Assembly (NCBI GenBank): GCA_037176885.1
Contig: JAWWNJ010000156.1
Coordinates: forward strand, 488,164 to 552,163
Direction of reading: 5' to 3'
DNA length: 64,000 bases
Source of the DNA: Favolaschia claudopus
Taxonomy: Eukaryota > Basidiomycota > Agaricomycetes > Agaricales > Mycenaceae
The first letter of the stretch is position 1; each line of letters opens with the position of its first letter. The notes beneath the pieces are model-generated. The model ran no database searches. It saw only the letters and a list, made by a program, of their open reading frames with translations, and was not told the origin of the DNA. The translations under genes and the position numbers were made by a program. Below are positions 10,746 to 21,010 of the stretch, piece after piece.

Positions 10746-12800
10746 CACGATTGTTACACAGACTCAATACAATTTATTAGACTCTACTTCAACTCAAGTT
10801 CAAAGTTCAATCATCATTACAACTTATCACTTCAAAGTCAAGTACTACAAACCTGCTTGCAACCAAGCGACTTCGGACTGAATGAATAGAATTTTCTTGT
10901 TTTTCATTAGTTCTGGAGTAGTTGGAGATCGTGCCCGAAAAGACATCATCGGGCTGTCAGGCTGTCGGGTACGATATGCCCCGATCGTTTCCGAGCCCCT
11001 TCGATGAGGCGGCTGTCAGGCTGACGACCTGAAGCTCCCCGATAACAAACGACCGCGGACGACCGTCGCCGGTAACAGGAAAAAGAAATTTGCGACATGC
11101 CTTTCTACCTCGGACAAACTGTGCAGATGAGTTGGTTGAGCCATGTCTTGAACTGTTGCAGCAGAAATTTTACAGTAATCAGTGCGGAGTTGAATGAGAT
11201 CTTAATCTCGGAAACCCAGACCTTCCTGCGTAGTCCTAGTGGGCGGAGAGCTCAGAGGCGGATATGTTTCCTAATCGGTAATTACAATGACAGCCTTTGA
11301 CGTTTGATCTATTTTGGTGATGATGGGAGCGTGGGCGACCTACCAAAACCCCTCCGCTCGCATTCTTTTGCCTCTGGAAGGTGCAAATGCATTCAACATG
11401 AAATTCAAGTCTTAGCCAGTACCCTAATACATCTCTTTGCCCATAATTTAGTGAAAATCCCGCGCAGCACATCTCATGTTTGAGCTGATGTATTCGGTGG
11501 CTGCGGGCCGCCGAGCATCGTGCACTCGACGAATGCCGCCGCGAGGGGCTGACCCAAAAGGCGAGTGTTGATCCCGGCAAATATCACGGCGATCAAGTCT
11601 GTCTCACCAGCGAAAATGGTGCCTCAATGTCACCACAAACCATTCAGGTCAGTAAAGAGCTATTGGTGGAAGGGCTTGAGGTATGTGATGGAAAGAATGT
11701 TTCTTGAAAATGATCAGAATAGTGTAAGTTCCATTCCCAGCCTGATCCATTCTTTTTGTGACTGCCGAAGGCCAAAACAACGCTGGTTAGGGCTCTGAGG
11801 TATATTTAGGGAGGCTCAGAGCTTCTGCAGGGGGCGAGTACATACACGATTAGTAGCATAGGCGTTCGGCGAACGCCTAAATAATACCCGAACGCCTATC
11901 CACCACTCGAACGCCTATTGCCCCAGCCAACACCTGCGCGGAGGTAAAGTCTGTTCCGATGTACGAGAACTACGTCGCCAATCAATATTCACGTACCTTC
12001 TATTCCTTACTTCCCCAACTTCCCCCCAACGTCCACGCCGCCCACTTCCTCTGGCTCCCCACTCCCATCGTTTATGGACATCGTGGCCACCCCTATGCTC
12101 GACACCGGCAAGCAGGAGGATACCACCAAAGCAAACAGTGTTGTCCTATCCCATCAAAGTGAGAACAACGCCAATCCGGTCTTGGCGTTGATAGATCTGC
12201 AAGACTCAATTGGCGAAGGAAATGTGTGAGTTCAGAGGAGGATGGTGAGGCGCAGAGACTGTTACGGCGCGCTAGGTGCGTCTCCGGCTCTATCTTTTCT
12301 TCTGTTCAAGCAGGGCTCTGATTTCAAGTCAGTCCCTCAATCCACGTCCAACTCTCGCTGTTTCGAAGATTTCAGTTCAAAGAACGCATATCGGCGGGCA
12401 ACAAAATGGGCAAGAGAATGGGCTTTCGCTGTGTGATGTACGTCCACTTCCCAATGTGCGTGATGCTTCTATTTTCTCTATGTTTCTTTGATTTTCTGTG
12501 CATGATATAGGGGTGATTATCGGTCTTCTTTCAACGGTAAAAGTACTTAATTTTAGTAGCTTAGTACGGATATGAATAGCACATAGTGTATCGCCAGTGG
12601 ATGTTGCGAGAATAAATTGAAAACAACTTTGTCTTTGAACAATATGCGGCCGACATCCTCAAAGTAAGTAGTTGAAAATTGGTTGAAAAGCTGAAGGAAA
12701 TCAATGCGTACGCTCGGAGTACGCCGCGAACTTCGGGACACGGATGCCGACTCTTGCCGAGGGGGTGTCGTCGGTAGGCACTGGGTATGGGGAATAGGGG
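10746..12800. other. Gene-free region with a 19-bp periodic motif
   Basis: No supported gene in about 2 kb; the short ORFs here show no recognisable protein features. A perfect 21-nt palindrome (TAGGCGTTCG, G, CGAACGCCTA) lies at 11869-11889, and its right arm recurs at 11899-11908 and 11918-11927, exactly 19 bp apart each time. Confidence 0.5.
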
Positions 12801-12934
12801 CAACCCCGCCATTCCAAGGGTGATGGCAAATTCGGTCGCCAGACCGATTAAAACCGATGGCCCCGGCCAGTAGAACCCTCGGCAATCTGAGGCTGTTTCC
12901 GGCGAAATACAGCCCTCGAAATGACCGATTTTTC
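12801..12934. repeat. Interspersed repeat R1
   Basis: A full-looking copy: it starts caaccccgccattccaaggg, contains CGGTCGCCAGACCGATT (a short palindrome) and CTCGGCAATCTGAGGCTGTT, and ends ctcgaaatgaccgattttt. It serves as an empty-site reference for the copy at 50692-51668, which is split by a CACTG element. Confidence 0.7.
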
Positions 12935-12963
12935 CTTCAGACTCCTTCTAATGAATGGAGTTA

Positions 12964-13565
12964 AGATAGAGAGCGTGGGATCCCCGCACCTTACTTAAGC
13001 ACGGTATGTACCGCTTATTAGTCGTTCCCACGGCCAAATCCCCAGTCGCACAAAAAATTTCGTGCTCTTTCCGGCCTGCGGAAGGGCTGACCTACAGACT
13101 TAGAAGACATTCTCGCTGTTTCGGCTCTGAAATTTTGGTTTTTGGTTTGAAAAGCACCTTCCACACTGCAAGGAGGTTCTGTCACTCATTGCGCCGCAAC
13201 AGGTTTGACAGGTCCGACCCTTAAGCGAGCTGCCGAAGCATGCCGAGATGACTATCCTGTGGCTGTGCTGGCCAAATTTTCCTCCGAATTTTTTGAAAAG
13301 TGTCCCATTTGGTGAGAAAACCACATAGAAACACTCGAAAAAAAAGTGGTCTGAATTTTTTTGTGGGTCATATAGCAAGAGACCAGGGGACATTTTGGCA
13401 ACTCTGCCCAATAGGAACCCCTCATTGAACCTCTATCTAAGACTTGTATTGGGCAAAATTCCCAATCTGGACGTTAGCATCGTGCTATAAGCCCTCGACG
13501 TCGAGCGTGACAATGTCACAGTGTGATGCTGACATAAGGGTGCGGGGATCCCACGCTCTCTATCT
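12964..13565. mobile_element. 602-bp TA-flanked element with about 30-bp TIRs
   Basis: Left end AGATAGAGAGCGTGGGATCC followed by CCGCACC; the right end at about 13535-13565 is its inverse. TA lies on both sides (12962-12963 and 13566-13567). No transposase is recognised inside. The TIR resembles the ends of the larger element at 48759-50529 (AGATGGAGGGCGTGGGAAGC), so both probably use the same enzyme, likely of Tc1/mariner type given the TA target. Confidence 0.7.
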
Positions 13566-13819
13566 TACCTCGCAATCTACAAAGAAACGAGCAGCTCCTT
13601 CCTAATTGGGCACCCGGTTCAAAAGCTCTCAAAATTCTGATGATGGATTCTGCTGAACGTTAGGAGACACCGGTACTGAGCACATTGAAGGCGGTATACT
13701 AACTCCAGGCCTCCCTGAAATAGTAGCGCGCAAATGATTCGCTTTGCTCAAGCTTTGCCACATGCTGCAAGCAAGTATAAATTTCCTCCCTGGAGGTGGA
13801 TTCTGTGTGTAAGGTAACC
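13566..13819. other. Short intergenic stretch, nothing recognised
   Basis: No supported ORF, RNA or repeat seen; the open frames are short and without protein-like features. Confidence 0.4.
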
Positions 13820-14132
13820 TAGTACAGTGTAGTAAGACTCGATGGTGATCAACTTTGATGTTTTTGATCTCTGCCCGGCAAATGTATCGCGAAAATTCCA
13901 AGGTTCTTCAGGCAACTACTAGAAGATACAACAAGTAGATATACAATAAAGCTATGGCCAGTTTTAATTTGAAATGTAGTACAGTGTAGTAAGGCTCGAT
14001 CATGTGATCAACTTTGATGTTTTTGATCTCTCCGGCAAATGTATCGCAAAAATTCCAAGGTTCTTCAGGCAACTAGTAGAAGATACAACAAGTAGATATA
14101 CAATAAAGCTATGGCCAATTTTAATTTGAAAT
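13820..14132. repeat. Two tandem copies of a 157-bp unit
   Basis: Units 13820-13976 and 13977-14132 both begin tagtacagtgtagtaag and end gctatggccarttttaattt. A third start (tagtac) follows at 14133. They differ at a handful of positions. They lie just downstream of the minus-strand ORF at 14201-14611. Confidence 0.85.
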
Positions 14133-14200
14133 GTAGTACGACGATCGAAACAAAATATTGATCACAAATGTCACAATTCCGGCTCCTTGGTGAACGCATG

Positions 14201-14611
14201 TCACACGTCACCTTTCTCATTCGGCTCGTCCTCCTCGTCCTCATCCTCATCCTCCACGACCGGCAGCTTCGGTTTTTTGCCCAATTTCGGCTTCGGGGGC
14301 AGGTCTTTCTTCCTCAAACCAGTTTCCTGCAGCTTGGAGCACTTGGAAGTCCAGTTCTCGACCGCAGCATTGTGCTGGCGCTTCATCTCAGCCTACTCCT
14401 GCTCAATCTCTGCTCGCAGCTCCTTCCTTTGCTCCCGCTCGACCCTCTTCTTCTCCTTCCCAGCTTCCTTCGCCCTCTTCCCCTCGTTGATCTCATTAGG
14501 ATGAGGGGAAGCCTCGATCCGCGGACTCGCGCATGAACTGCACGAGTGCCCACTCCGTGACGATGGGAACTTTTTGCTGCTTTTGGTTTGCTTTTCGAAT
14601 ACTTTGACCAC
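14201..14611 (-). pseudogene. Lys/Glu-rich C-terminal fragment with one in-frame stop
   Basis: One frame from 14611 down to the stop at 14201 contains EGKRAKEAGKEKKRVEREQR, then TAG at about 14391, then AEMKRQHNAAVENWTSKCSK, GLRKKDLPPKPKLGKKPKLP and the acidic end VEDEDEDEEDEPNEKGD. Charged, coiled-coil tails ending in basic and acidic runs are common at the C-terminus of fungal pogo-like (DDE-1) transposases, so this could be such a fragment; no catalytic part is present to prove it. Confidence 0.4.
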
Positions 14612-15689
14612 ATTGTACTCGTCGAGATAGTGTCATCGTATTTGAATGACAATTGCGGGCTTGCCTAGGGTGGCGGGCTTGACGCGCTCCCGCTCGTACT
14701 CGCCAGTGCCGCCGCTATATTTGCTTCTTTTCGTCGACTCTTCTCATGGGCTTTGACCGGTCGGACTTTGCACAAGAGGTGAGTTTTGTATTACTCGTGG
14801 TCTTTGGGAACCAAGGAAAATATCCAAGACATTTAAGACCTTTTGATTTATTTTTCCGAGTTTTTCAGAGTTTTTGCATTCACGTACTCTAGCGCGGGGG
14901 AGACCCCTGCGGACCCCCCTTGGCGCTCGCCGCGTGGTGCTCCCTAGTGTGGGGTCAGTCAATAGCGGTCAATAGACCTTATTAGCAGCGGCCTGAAATC
15001 TATTTGAAAGTCGTGAAACCAAATTTAAACCAGAAATTCACTTTTCTAATCAAGCAGAGAAAATGATGGACGCGGTGGGGCTGTTTGACACACGTCCTAA
15101 ATTGGGTGCGTCTCGGCTAACTCCGAAGTAACTCGGCACTTCGCCTTGCCAGCGCAGACACTCACTCTGCTGTCGGGAAAAACCAAACTACTGTGCTATT
15201 TCATTCAATTCGACATTACGTAATCACCTGACTTCCGCCAGAAAATCCGATAAATCGAGAAAAAATTATTGCCGCAATAAAAAATTTCTCGATGTGACGC
15301 GTGCCTGTCTACAGTTGCACGGCACATGAGGCCGCAAACAAGTCACATCCCCTCAAACCCGGCACTTGAGCCGTAAATGTGCCATGTGCCAGGCAAAACA
15401 CGGCACATTGGTGGGAGGTGTATCCGCCGTTGACTGATGAGGCCCAGTGAGAATCCCTTCTGGGCCCTTTTGATCTCTGTTTATTCTTCCTTTTCATGCT
15501 CCTCTCATTAACCTCAGTCCTGGCCTACTACATGCTGACTTTTCTATTTAGAGGTATAAAAAGCAAAGTTTACAAAAAGAAACAAGTTCTACAGAGCTTT
15601 TTTGACTAAAATGCAAAATGAGCAAAAAGGAAGAGAAAAAGGAGAGCAAAAAGTACCCAAAAAGGGAACAAAAAAGGCGAGGTGTGAAT
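14612..15689. other. Gene-free region
   Basis: About 1.1 kb without a supported gene. Near 15560-15690 the sequence becomes A-rich and encodes a Lys/Glu run that joins abruptly to the copia reverse transcriptase, so the 5' part of that element has been lost or replaced. Confidence 0.4.
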
Positions 15690-16052
15690 AACCCTATTGT
15701 ACGCTACAAAGCTCGCCTTGTCGCCAAAGGATTTTCTCAAGTCCCTGGCATCGACTTCGACGAAACCTTTGCCCCTGTTGTACGCATGGAAACTATCCGA
15801 CTCTTACTTGCACTTGCCGCTCGCTACAACCTCGACATTCACGTCGTTGATGTCATAGGTGCTTACCTCAACGGCAACTCGAGGAAGAAATATACATGCA
15901 GCAACCCGAAGGTTACCACGATGGAACCATCTTCGTCTGCCGCCTTCTCAAGGCACTCTACGGACTCAAACAGTCCGGTCGCGTCTGGAATTTGGAACTC
16001 AACAAAGCCTTTCTCGCTAAAGGCTATGTCCGACTTCTTTCGGACCAATGTA

Positions 16053-16959
16053 CAGCCGTTTTGGAAACAATATACGGGTTTTGATTGAGTGGTACTCGTT
16101 CGTTTGTGCTTACGTTTGTTGACCATTCTGTCATCGGCAAAGCCGGGAGCACCACTCACTGCATTCCGAGGGGTCGTAGACGAAGACTTCGTCTACTCAT
16201 GGAGACGGAGGTAGACGAAATTACAGTATAATCACCCTCTCTGCGCCATTGTGCTATTCTTTCTGCGCTTCTTTGGCCTTGAAATGGTGTGTACTAGGGC
16301 CCCCAGGTCCACGTTGTGAAACAGAAAGTGGAATTTCCGGTTGGCAGGTCCGATTTGGCCGATTAACGTCAACTTCATCAATATCTCGACTATATTTGGA
16401 ACGAGCGCGTAATTTCGTTTAAATTTTGCTGGAGAAGCCTAGGGGTGTTAGAAATTGATAGTTGAGGGCTGTAGTTCGAGAATATGAGGAATGAAGAGGT
16501 GTCTGTGTGATTAAAGCGCAAAATACGAGCTTCAAGTAGACGGACGTATAACGAAGGTAGGCTGACGTAGGTGAAATTTCGTCGACTCGGCGTCGGCGAA
16601 GCTCGGCTACGGCGTAGCCCGAGGAAGCCGAAGGTAGCCTGACGTAAACTGACTTCGGCTACCAAAGTGAGTACTCTGTGGGGCGTTGCCGTACCGCATC
16701 AATTGCCGTTGGTCCCTTGTTTTGGCCCTTGCTCGCAAGTCATGGCCGGTGTCGAGCTCTGGGCAAGTAGCAGCTGAGTCTTAATCCTCAGTTCTGTTAA
16801 CCCCCTGTTTTTTCCCGGTGTTCTCTGGGTGGCGGAAGCAAAGACTCAAATTCGGTTAAAGTGGAGACTGTGGAGCTGGTGATGGAAGCAAAACAAAGGT
16901 AAGCACAAACGAACGAGCACCACTCAATCAAAACCCGTATATTGTTTCCAAAACGGCTG
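16053..16959. mobile_element. TA-flanked element inserted in the copia gene (907 bp including a nested insert)
   Basis: Ends CAGCCGTTTTGGAAACAATA and its inverse, with TA at 16051-16052 and 16960-16961. Removing it and one TA gives gac caa tgt atc tac gtc, that is DQCIYV, which rejoins the copia reading frame exactly. Related sequence is at 42749-43290 and a single end at about 21200-21242. Without the nested insert (16157-16672) it is about 390 bp and non-coding. The TA target suggests mobilisation by a Tc1/mariner-type enzyme. Confidence 0.85.
16157..16672. mobile_element. CACTG-ended insert nested within the TA element (about 516 bp)
   Basis: The related copy at 42950-43000 lacks this block, which gives an empty site (cccacaaagtggtgctcc). 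The insert begins CACTGCATTCCGAGGGG and ends CCAAAGTGAGT; ACT lies on both sides. It holds a perfect 21-nt palindrome GTAGACGAAG/A/CTTCGTCTAC at 16176-16196 and repeats of GTAGACGAA and GTAGCC near both ends. No ORF of note. The CACT start suggests a CACTA-type miniature element. Confidence 0.6.
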
Positions 16960-18000
16960 TATCTACGTCAAACGCGAAGGCGACAAATTGATGACGGGCA
17001 TTGCCCTTGCCCGAAACGGCATGTTTGTTCCTATTTGCTCTCCCTTGCCACACCTGATTTCCATGTTCCTTCGATTTCCGGGTTCCACGATTACATTCTG
17101 AACTCATTCTCGCTGTAAAAGTTGGTTCAAATACATTGATTTACTTGGCTCAACCGTAAAAATAATTGTTTCACTATCATAAAATAAATTACTCGACAAC
17201 ATCCTCCCACTCAGCATCCTCATTGGCACCAAATCCAAATTCGTCGACAGTAATCAGCTCCTCTGTGACCTGAATTGAGTCGTCAGACTCGGCAGTGGGG
17301 TTCAGAGCACTGAAGCGCATCAGAAACATTGTATGAGGAAGGTTAAAGTACAAACCGCCTCGAAAGTTCGCGTTCTCGGGCTTCCAGCAACAGTCGACAT
17401 ATCCTTCCAAAGTATTTTGACGAGAACAGCATCTTTTAATCGGTCCCGGTACACCGCCAATTGGTCTTTGAGTTGTGCTGAAATCATCACACTGATTTTG
17501 CGAATGTCGAGCTCCAGGTCTGTCGCTGCCAGGTACGCCGCCTTTGCTGTCTTCTTTGCTGCCGACTTTTGTTGTCGCTTCCTCCCCTCCTCCGCCTTCT
17601 CCCGCTGAAGTGCAGTCAAAGCTTTACGAAATTTGGCGGCAGCACCCACTCGCACCATCCTTCCTGACCTCTCTCATCACGTATTTCTGGATAGCAGCAT
17701 CATAATGTTTCTTGATGAATGCTTCGGTGTTGTTGCGGGCGATGCGAGTTCGACTAGTAAAGGAGCGAGGAGTGCTGTTTGGTCGATATCCCATGTTGGT
17801 GGTATATGACCCGAGCGCGCCCTCGTTGGGATCATTAGTGGCAGGTACTACAAGATTTTGACGCTGCTGCGGAGTGAGCTGGTCGATTGTTCCGCCGACG
17901 TGAAATTCCGGTGTGAAGTGGACCCAGCCGCCATTGCAGCCGGAGAAGAGAGTGGAGATGACAAGGGCAAGGTTAGGGAGATCGCCGCGAACGATAGAAA

Positions 18001-18150
18001 TGTGAGAATACGTAGTTTGTTTCGGCATGCTATGATATTGATGTACTCGCGTATCAATACACGAGTCGCTGCTTGCCCGCTGCGTCCATCTGTGTCTGAG
18101 TCGAGCCAGCATCCTGGTCTCACCCCTTCCCTCTCCTCGTACTTCTCACA
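18001..18150. repeat. Left LTR of the miniature element
   Basis: 150 bp, inverted ends TGTGAGAA and TTCTCACA. The pair is nearly identical to the right LTR, which suggests a fairly recent insertion. Confidence 0.8.
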
Positions 18151-18812
18151 GGTTCTGGGCCTCCGAGTGCTCCTCTGCTCTCCCCTTGCTTCCTGCTTCA
18201 TCTTTTGCCGCCTTTGCGACCTCTCTTTTGTTGCCACGTCACTACCTCGTGACTGCGAAAATATTCTTCCCACGCTATTCTCTCCCCCGCGATAGCCCAC
18301 GATTTCCTCTGTCTTCGCGCCGCGACCATTCTCTGCAGTCTGAAAAGACACCCTTCATCATTCCTGGAATCTTTTCCACTCTGCCATCACCAGTACCCGC
18401 CAAACTCGAGCTCAAAAGACGTGACATTATACCGTCGACTTTGCATGCATCTTCTATCGATGCCCCCCGAGGACGATGAACACATGGTCTGTACCATGGC
18501 CCACGCTGTTTGAGCGTCGGTTTGGGTGGGAGGCGAGGTGGTTCCAGTGATGGTGGAGGCGGATTTAATTCAGGTACTCGTTGACCGTCAAGATTATGTT
18601 GACCACCGACCCGCCGACCTTATCGCCGCTACCGGTCATATCACTGCTTGTTGTGAATGGGAACATCAAGGACTGTTGGAATTGGAGTGACGATGAAAAT
18701 GGTGGTTTCGGAATGTTCAGGTGCCCCTTCGAATTTGACGGACATTGGTTCCGGTGGGAGTTGTTTTTCGCATTTCTTTCTTCCTCTTCTTGCACGCCTC
18801 ATCAGGTGGGAG

Positions 18813-18962
18813 TGTGAGAATACGTAGTTTGTTTCGGCATGCTATGATATTGATGTACTCGCGTATCAATACACGAGTCGCTGCTTGCCCGCTGCGTCCA
18901 TCTGTGTCTGAGTCGAGCCAGCATCCTGGTCTCACCCCTTCCCTCTCCTCCTACTTTTCACA
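18813..18962. repeat. Right LTR of the miniature element
   Basis: 150 bp; differs from the left LTR near its end (cctacttttcaca in place of cgtacttctcaca). Confidence 0.8.
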
Positions 18963-21010
18963 AGAGATGGCGTCCAAGAGGCGGTCGTTCATAAAAGGTT
19001 TACCGTCGATGATCAATTGATCCGAGGGTGTTGACGAGTCAAAGAATATAAGAGGGTTTGCGGCAATGTGAGAGCAGAATGTCGGCAGCTTGCGATGAAG
19101 CGGAGTGAGCGAGAGTAGATTGACGATCGTTCCATGGTGACCGCGAACTTGTGCCATATATGGCCAAGAGACAGAGACACCGTATAAAGCCAGAGCGACG
19201 AGCTCCGTCATTGTTGCCTTACAGTCAAGACCCTTCAATATATTCTTTGCAACGTGATTGGCCGTGCCGGATTTTGTTTTGGCGTCAATTGCATTAGTGA
19301 TGAGCTCGTAGTAAATGCTGTGAAAACACACCACCTCCACGGCACCATGGGTGTAGTATCCGTACCGTGTGTTCGAGATATCCGGAAATTTTCCAGATCG
19401 TTTGATTTCGAACATTTCGAGTTTCTGTTGGCGAACAAAGAGAGCAGAACGGTCCCTGGTAGCCTCGGACACGATCCTTGTGACGAAACAAGGCGCCCAT
19501 CAGCTGCAAGAGCTTGATAGCACCGGCTGAGCTGTCCTCGACGGCGTTCTGGGCAGCTGCACTGTCGGCTGCAGCGAGGGCGATTGTTGCGGAGTTGGCG
19601 CGATTAGCAAGAATGACGGGAGAGGAAGGTTGTGGGTTTCATACAAGCGCTGGATCGCTGCATAGCCGATTTTGAGGACATTGGCGTCCTTGTGCATGCA
19701 ACAGCCACCGAAGAAATGGGTGACGAGGTTCTTGCGCTGGTCGGCAGGCAACAAATCAAACCGCTCCTTCCCAAGATTGATTTCTAGAGCCTTGCCAATG
19801 AGCTCGCTTCGCTTGGCGCTTGATCTATTCCCAACTAAAGAAGAATGGAAAGGGGGGAGAAGTGAGAGACCACTCACAAGGACGCCAATTCTTCGGCAGT
19901 GATTTTCCCGACCTCTTGTAGATCATCATCCGTCAAGCGCGACATGGTGAGAAGAATGTCGCCTGTGAGTAGATCTTCGTCGTCCATGGCGCTTCGCCCA
20001 AGGTCCCGTATGATGATGCTGGTCTTGTGTTCATCCGAGTAACTGAAAGCCTTCTTCCCATCTGCCGCATGATCCCTTCCTTCGCCTAATTTCTTTCGGA
20101 AATAATCGTCGGAATCCATCAGCCGTCCCGCCTGGGCTGCGAGTGGACTATTGGAATAAGTTGCACCCATTGTTGAAGCCGCCTCGAGAGTGCCTTCAAA
20201 TTGCCGCTTGGAGGTGTGATCGAGAGCGGGGGAGACCACCCAAAATCGAGTATGATGAGTCCACGTCGATTTGTCGGTGTCGTCTACACCAGGAGCGTAT
20301 GATGGAACAGCGAGAGTGATGTGCCGACTTTCACCGTTGACTCCACGGAATAAAGTGCCGTCTGAGCTTTCAACAAAACCTGTAAACAATTGAGTAATAC
20401 CAGCATCGATGAACGTCATGATTTGTACCTGGTGCGTTAAGAATCTCTTGAGCCAATTGAAGCTCTCCGTACTTTCCGCCTTCGTCAATTGCTCGACCAA
20501 CGGTACGACGGCTCATCAGCCGACGGCGACGAATCGTTATTCCAAAAGCCTCTGCACAGGCCCGGACAGCAACTTCCACCTTTCCCGCCGCACATCCAGC
20601 TAGAGTCAAGTCGCGCATGAGCTTACGCGCCTGTGCCGAATATTCCGCGCCGTCCATGGGGTCCCAGTTCAGTAGTTTCTTGTAGTTCTTGTCAAGGTCT
20701 GCGAGTGAGGACTGAGCGCGAGAAGCCTGCTTTTGAGCTGCGTATAGTCGATTACGAGTTGTTGTCAAAGAAGATTGTTTTTCTTGAATAGTAGAGCGAA
20801 GGGAAGCAATGAGAACATCACGAGAGGCGATATCATTACGAGCAACCGCGAGAGAGTTGTCGAGAACAGAGATGCGAGTTGAATGTGATTCGAGAGCGGT
20901 GGTAAGTTCCACGAGGGAAGAGGCGTGTGTCTTCTTGGCAGTGCTAATCGTAGTTTCCAGTCGTTTTACCCGTTTCCGCCGCCGAGTCAATTCCTCCCGA
21001 CGCTAGTGTC

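Larger units (their letters stand above)
15690..16993 (+). pseudogene. Ty1/copia reverse transcriptase fragment, split by nested elements
   Basis: [20 protein letters not shown] and [20 protein letters not shown] are the start of the copia reverse transcriptase (RVT_2). The frame slips by one base near 15877 (YLNG then [16 protein letters not shown]) and continues through [19 protein letters not shown] to SDQC at 16050. There it is cut by the insertion at 16053-16959 and resumes at 16962 as IYVKREGDKLM before being lost near 16993. The YVDD catalytic box is not reached. A second, better preserved copia fragment lies at 63420-64000. Confidence 0.85.
18001..18962. mobile_element. Miniature LTR retrotransposon (TRIM-like), 962 bp
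   Basis: Two direct repeats of 150 bp, 18001-18150 and 18813-18962, begin TGTGAGAATACG and end TTCTCACA or TTTTCACA; I see only a few differences. TG...CA ends are typical of LTRs. The 662-bp interior has no reverse transcriptase. A purine-rich AGGTGGGAG sits just before the second LTR, as a polypurine tract would. The flanks AGAAA and AGAGA could be a 5-bp target duplication with one change. Removing the element joins the host ORF in frame (LLDAIS to IVRGDLPN). Confidence 0.8.
17189..21010 (-). pseudogene. Large agaricomycete transposon-associated ORF, interrupted and frameshifted
   Basis: From the 5' end: a coiled-coil region (20990-20700, e.g. SLRSTIQEKQSSLTTTRNRL), RRTVGRAIDEGGKYGELQLA, an intron at about 20352-20400, ESRHITLAVPSYAPG, LDHTSKRQFEGTLEAAS, YSNSPLAAQAGRLMDSDDYF, GRDHAADGKKAF, KNLVTHFFGGCCMHKDANVL, GAIKLLQLMGALFRHKDRVR, FPDISNTRYGYYTHGAVEV, MTELVALALYGVSVSWPYM, VRGHHGTIVNLL and NNTEAFIKKHYDAAIQKYVM. 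I remember this set from a repeated mushroom ORF family, probably a transposase-like protein, but its mechanism is unknown to me. Frame changes occur near 19620, 19465 and 17640, and the LTR insertion 18001-18962 splits it. The acidic C-terminus ends at 17189. Confidence 0.7.

Noticed and set aside
14168..14536. Leucine-rich plus-strand ORF
   Set aside because: It is the antisense shadow of the Lys/Glu-rich minus-strand fragment.
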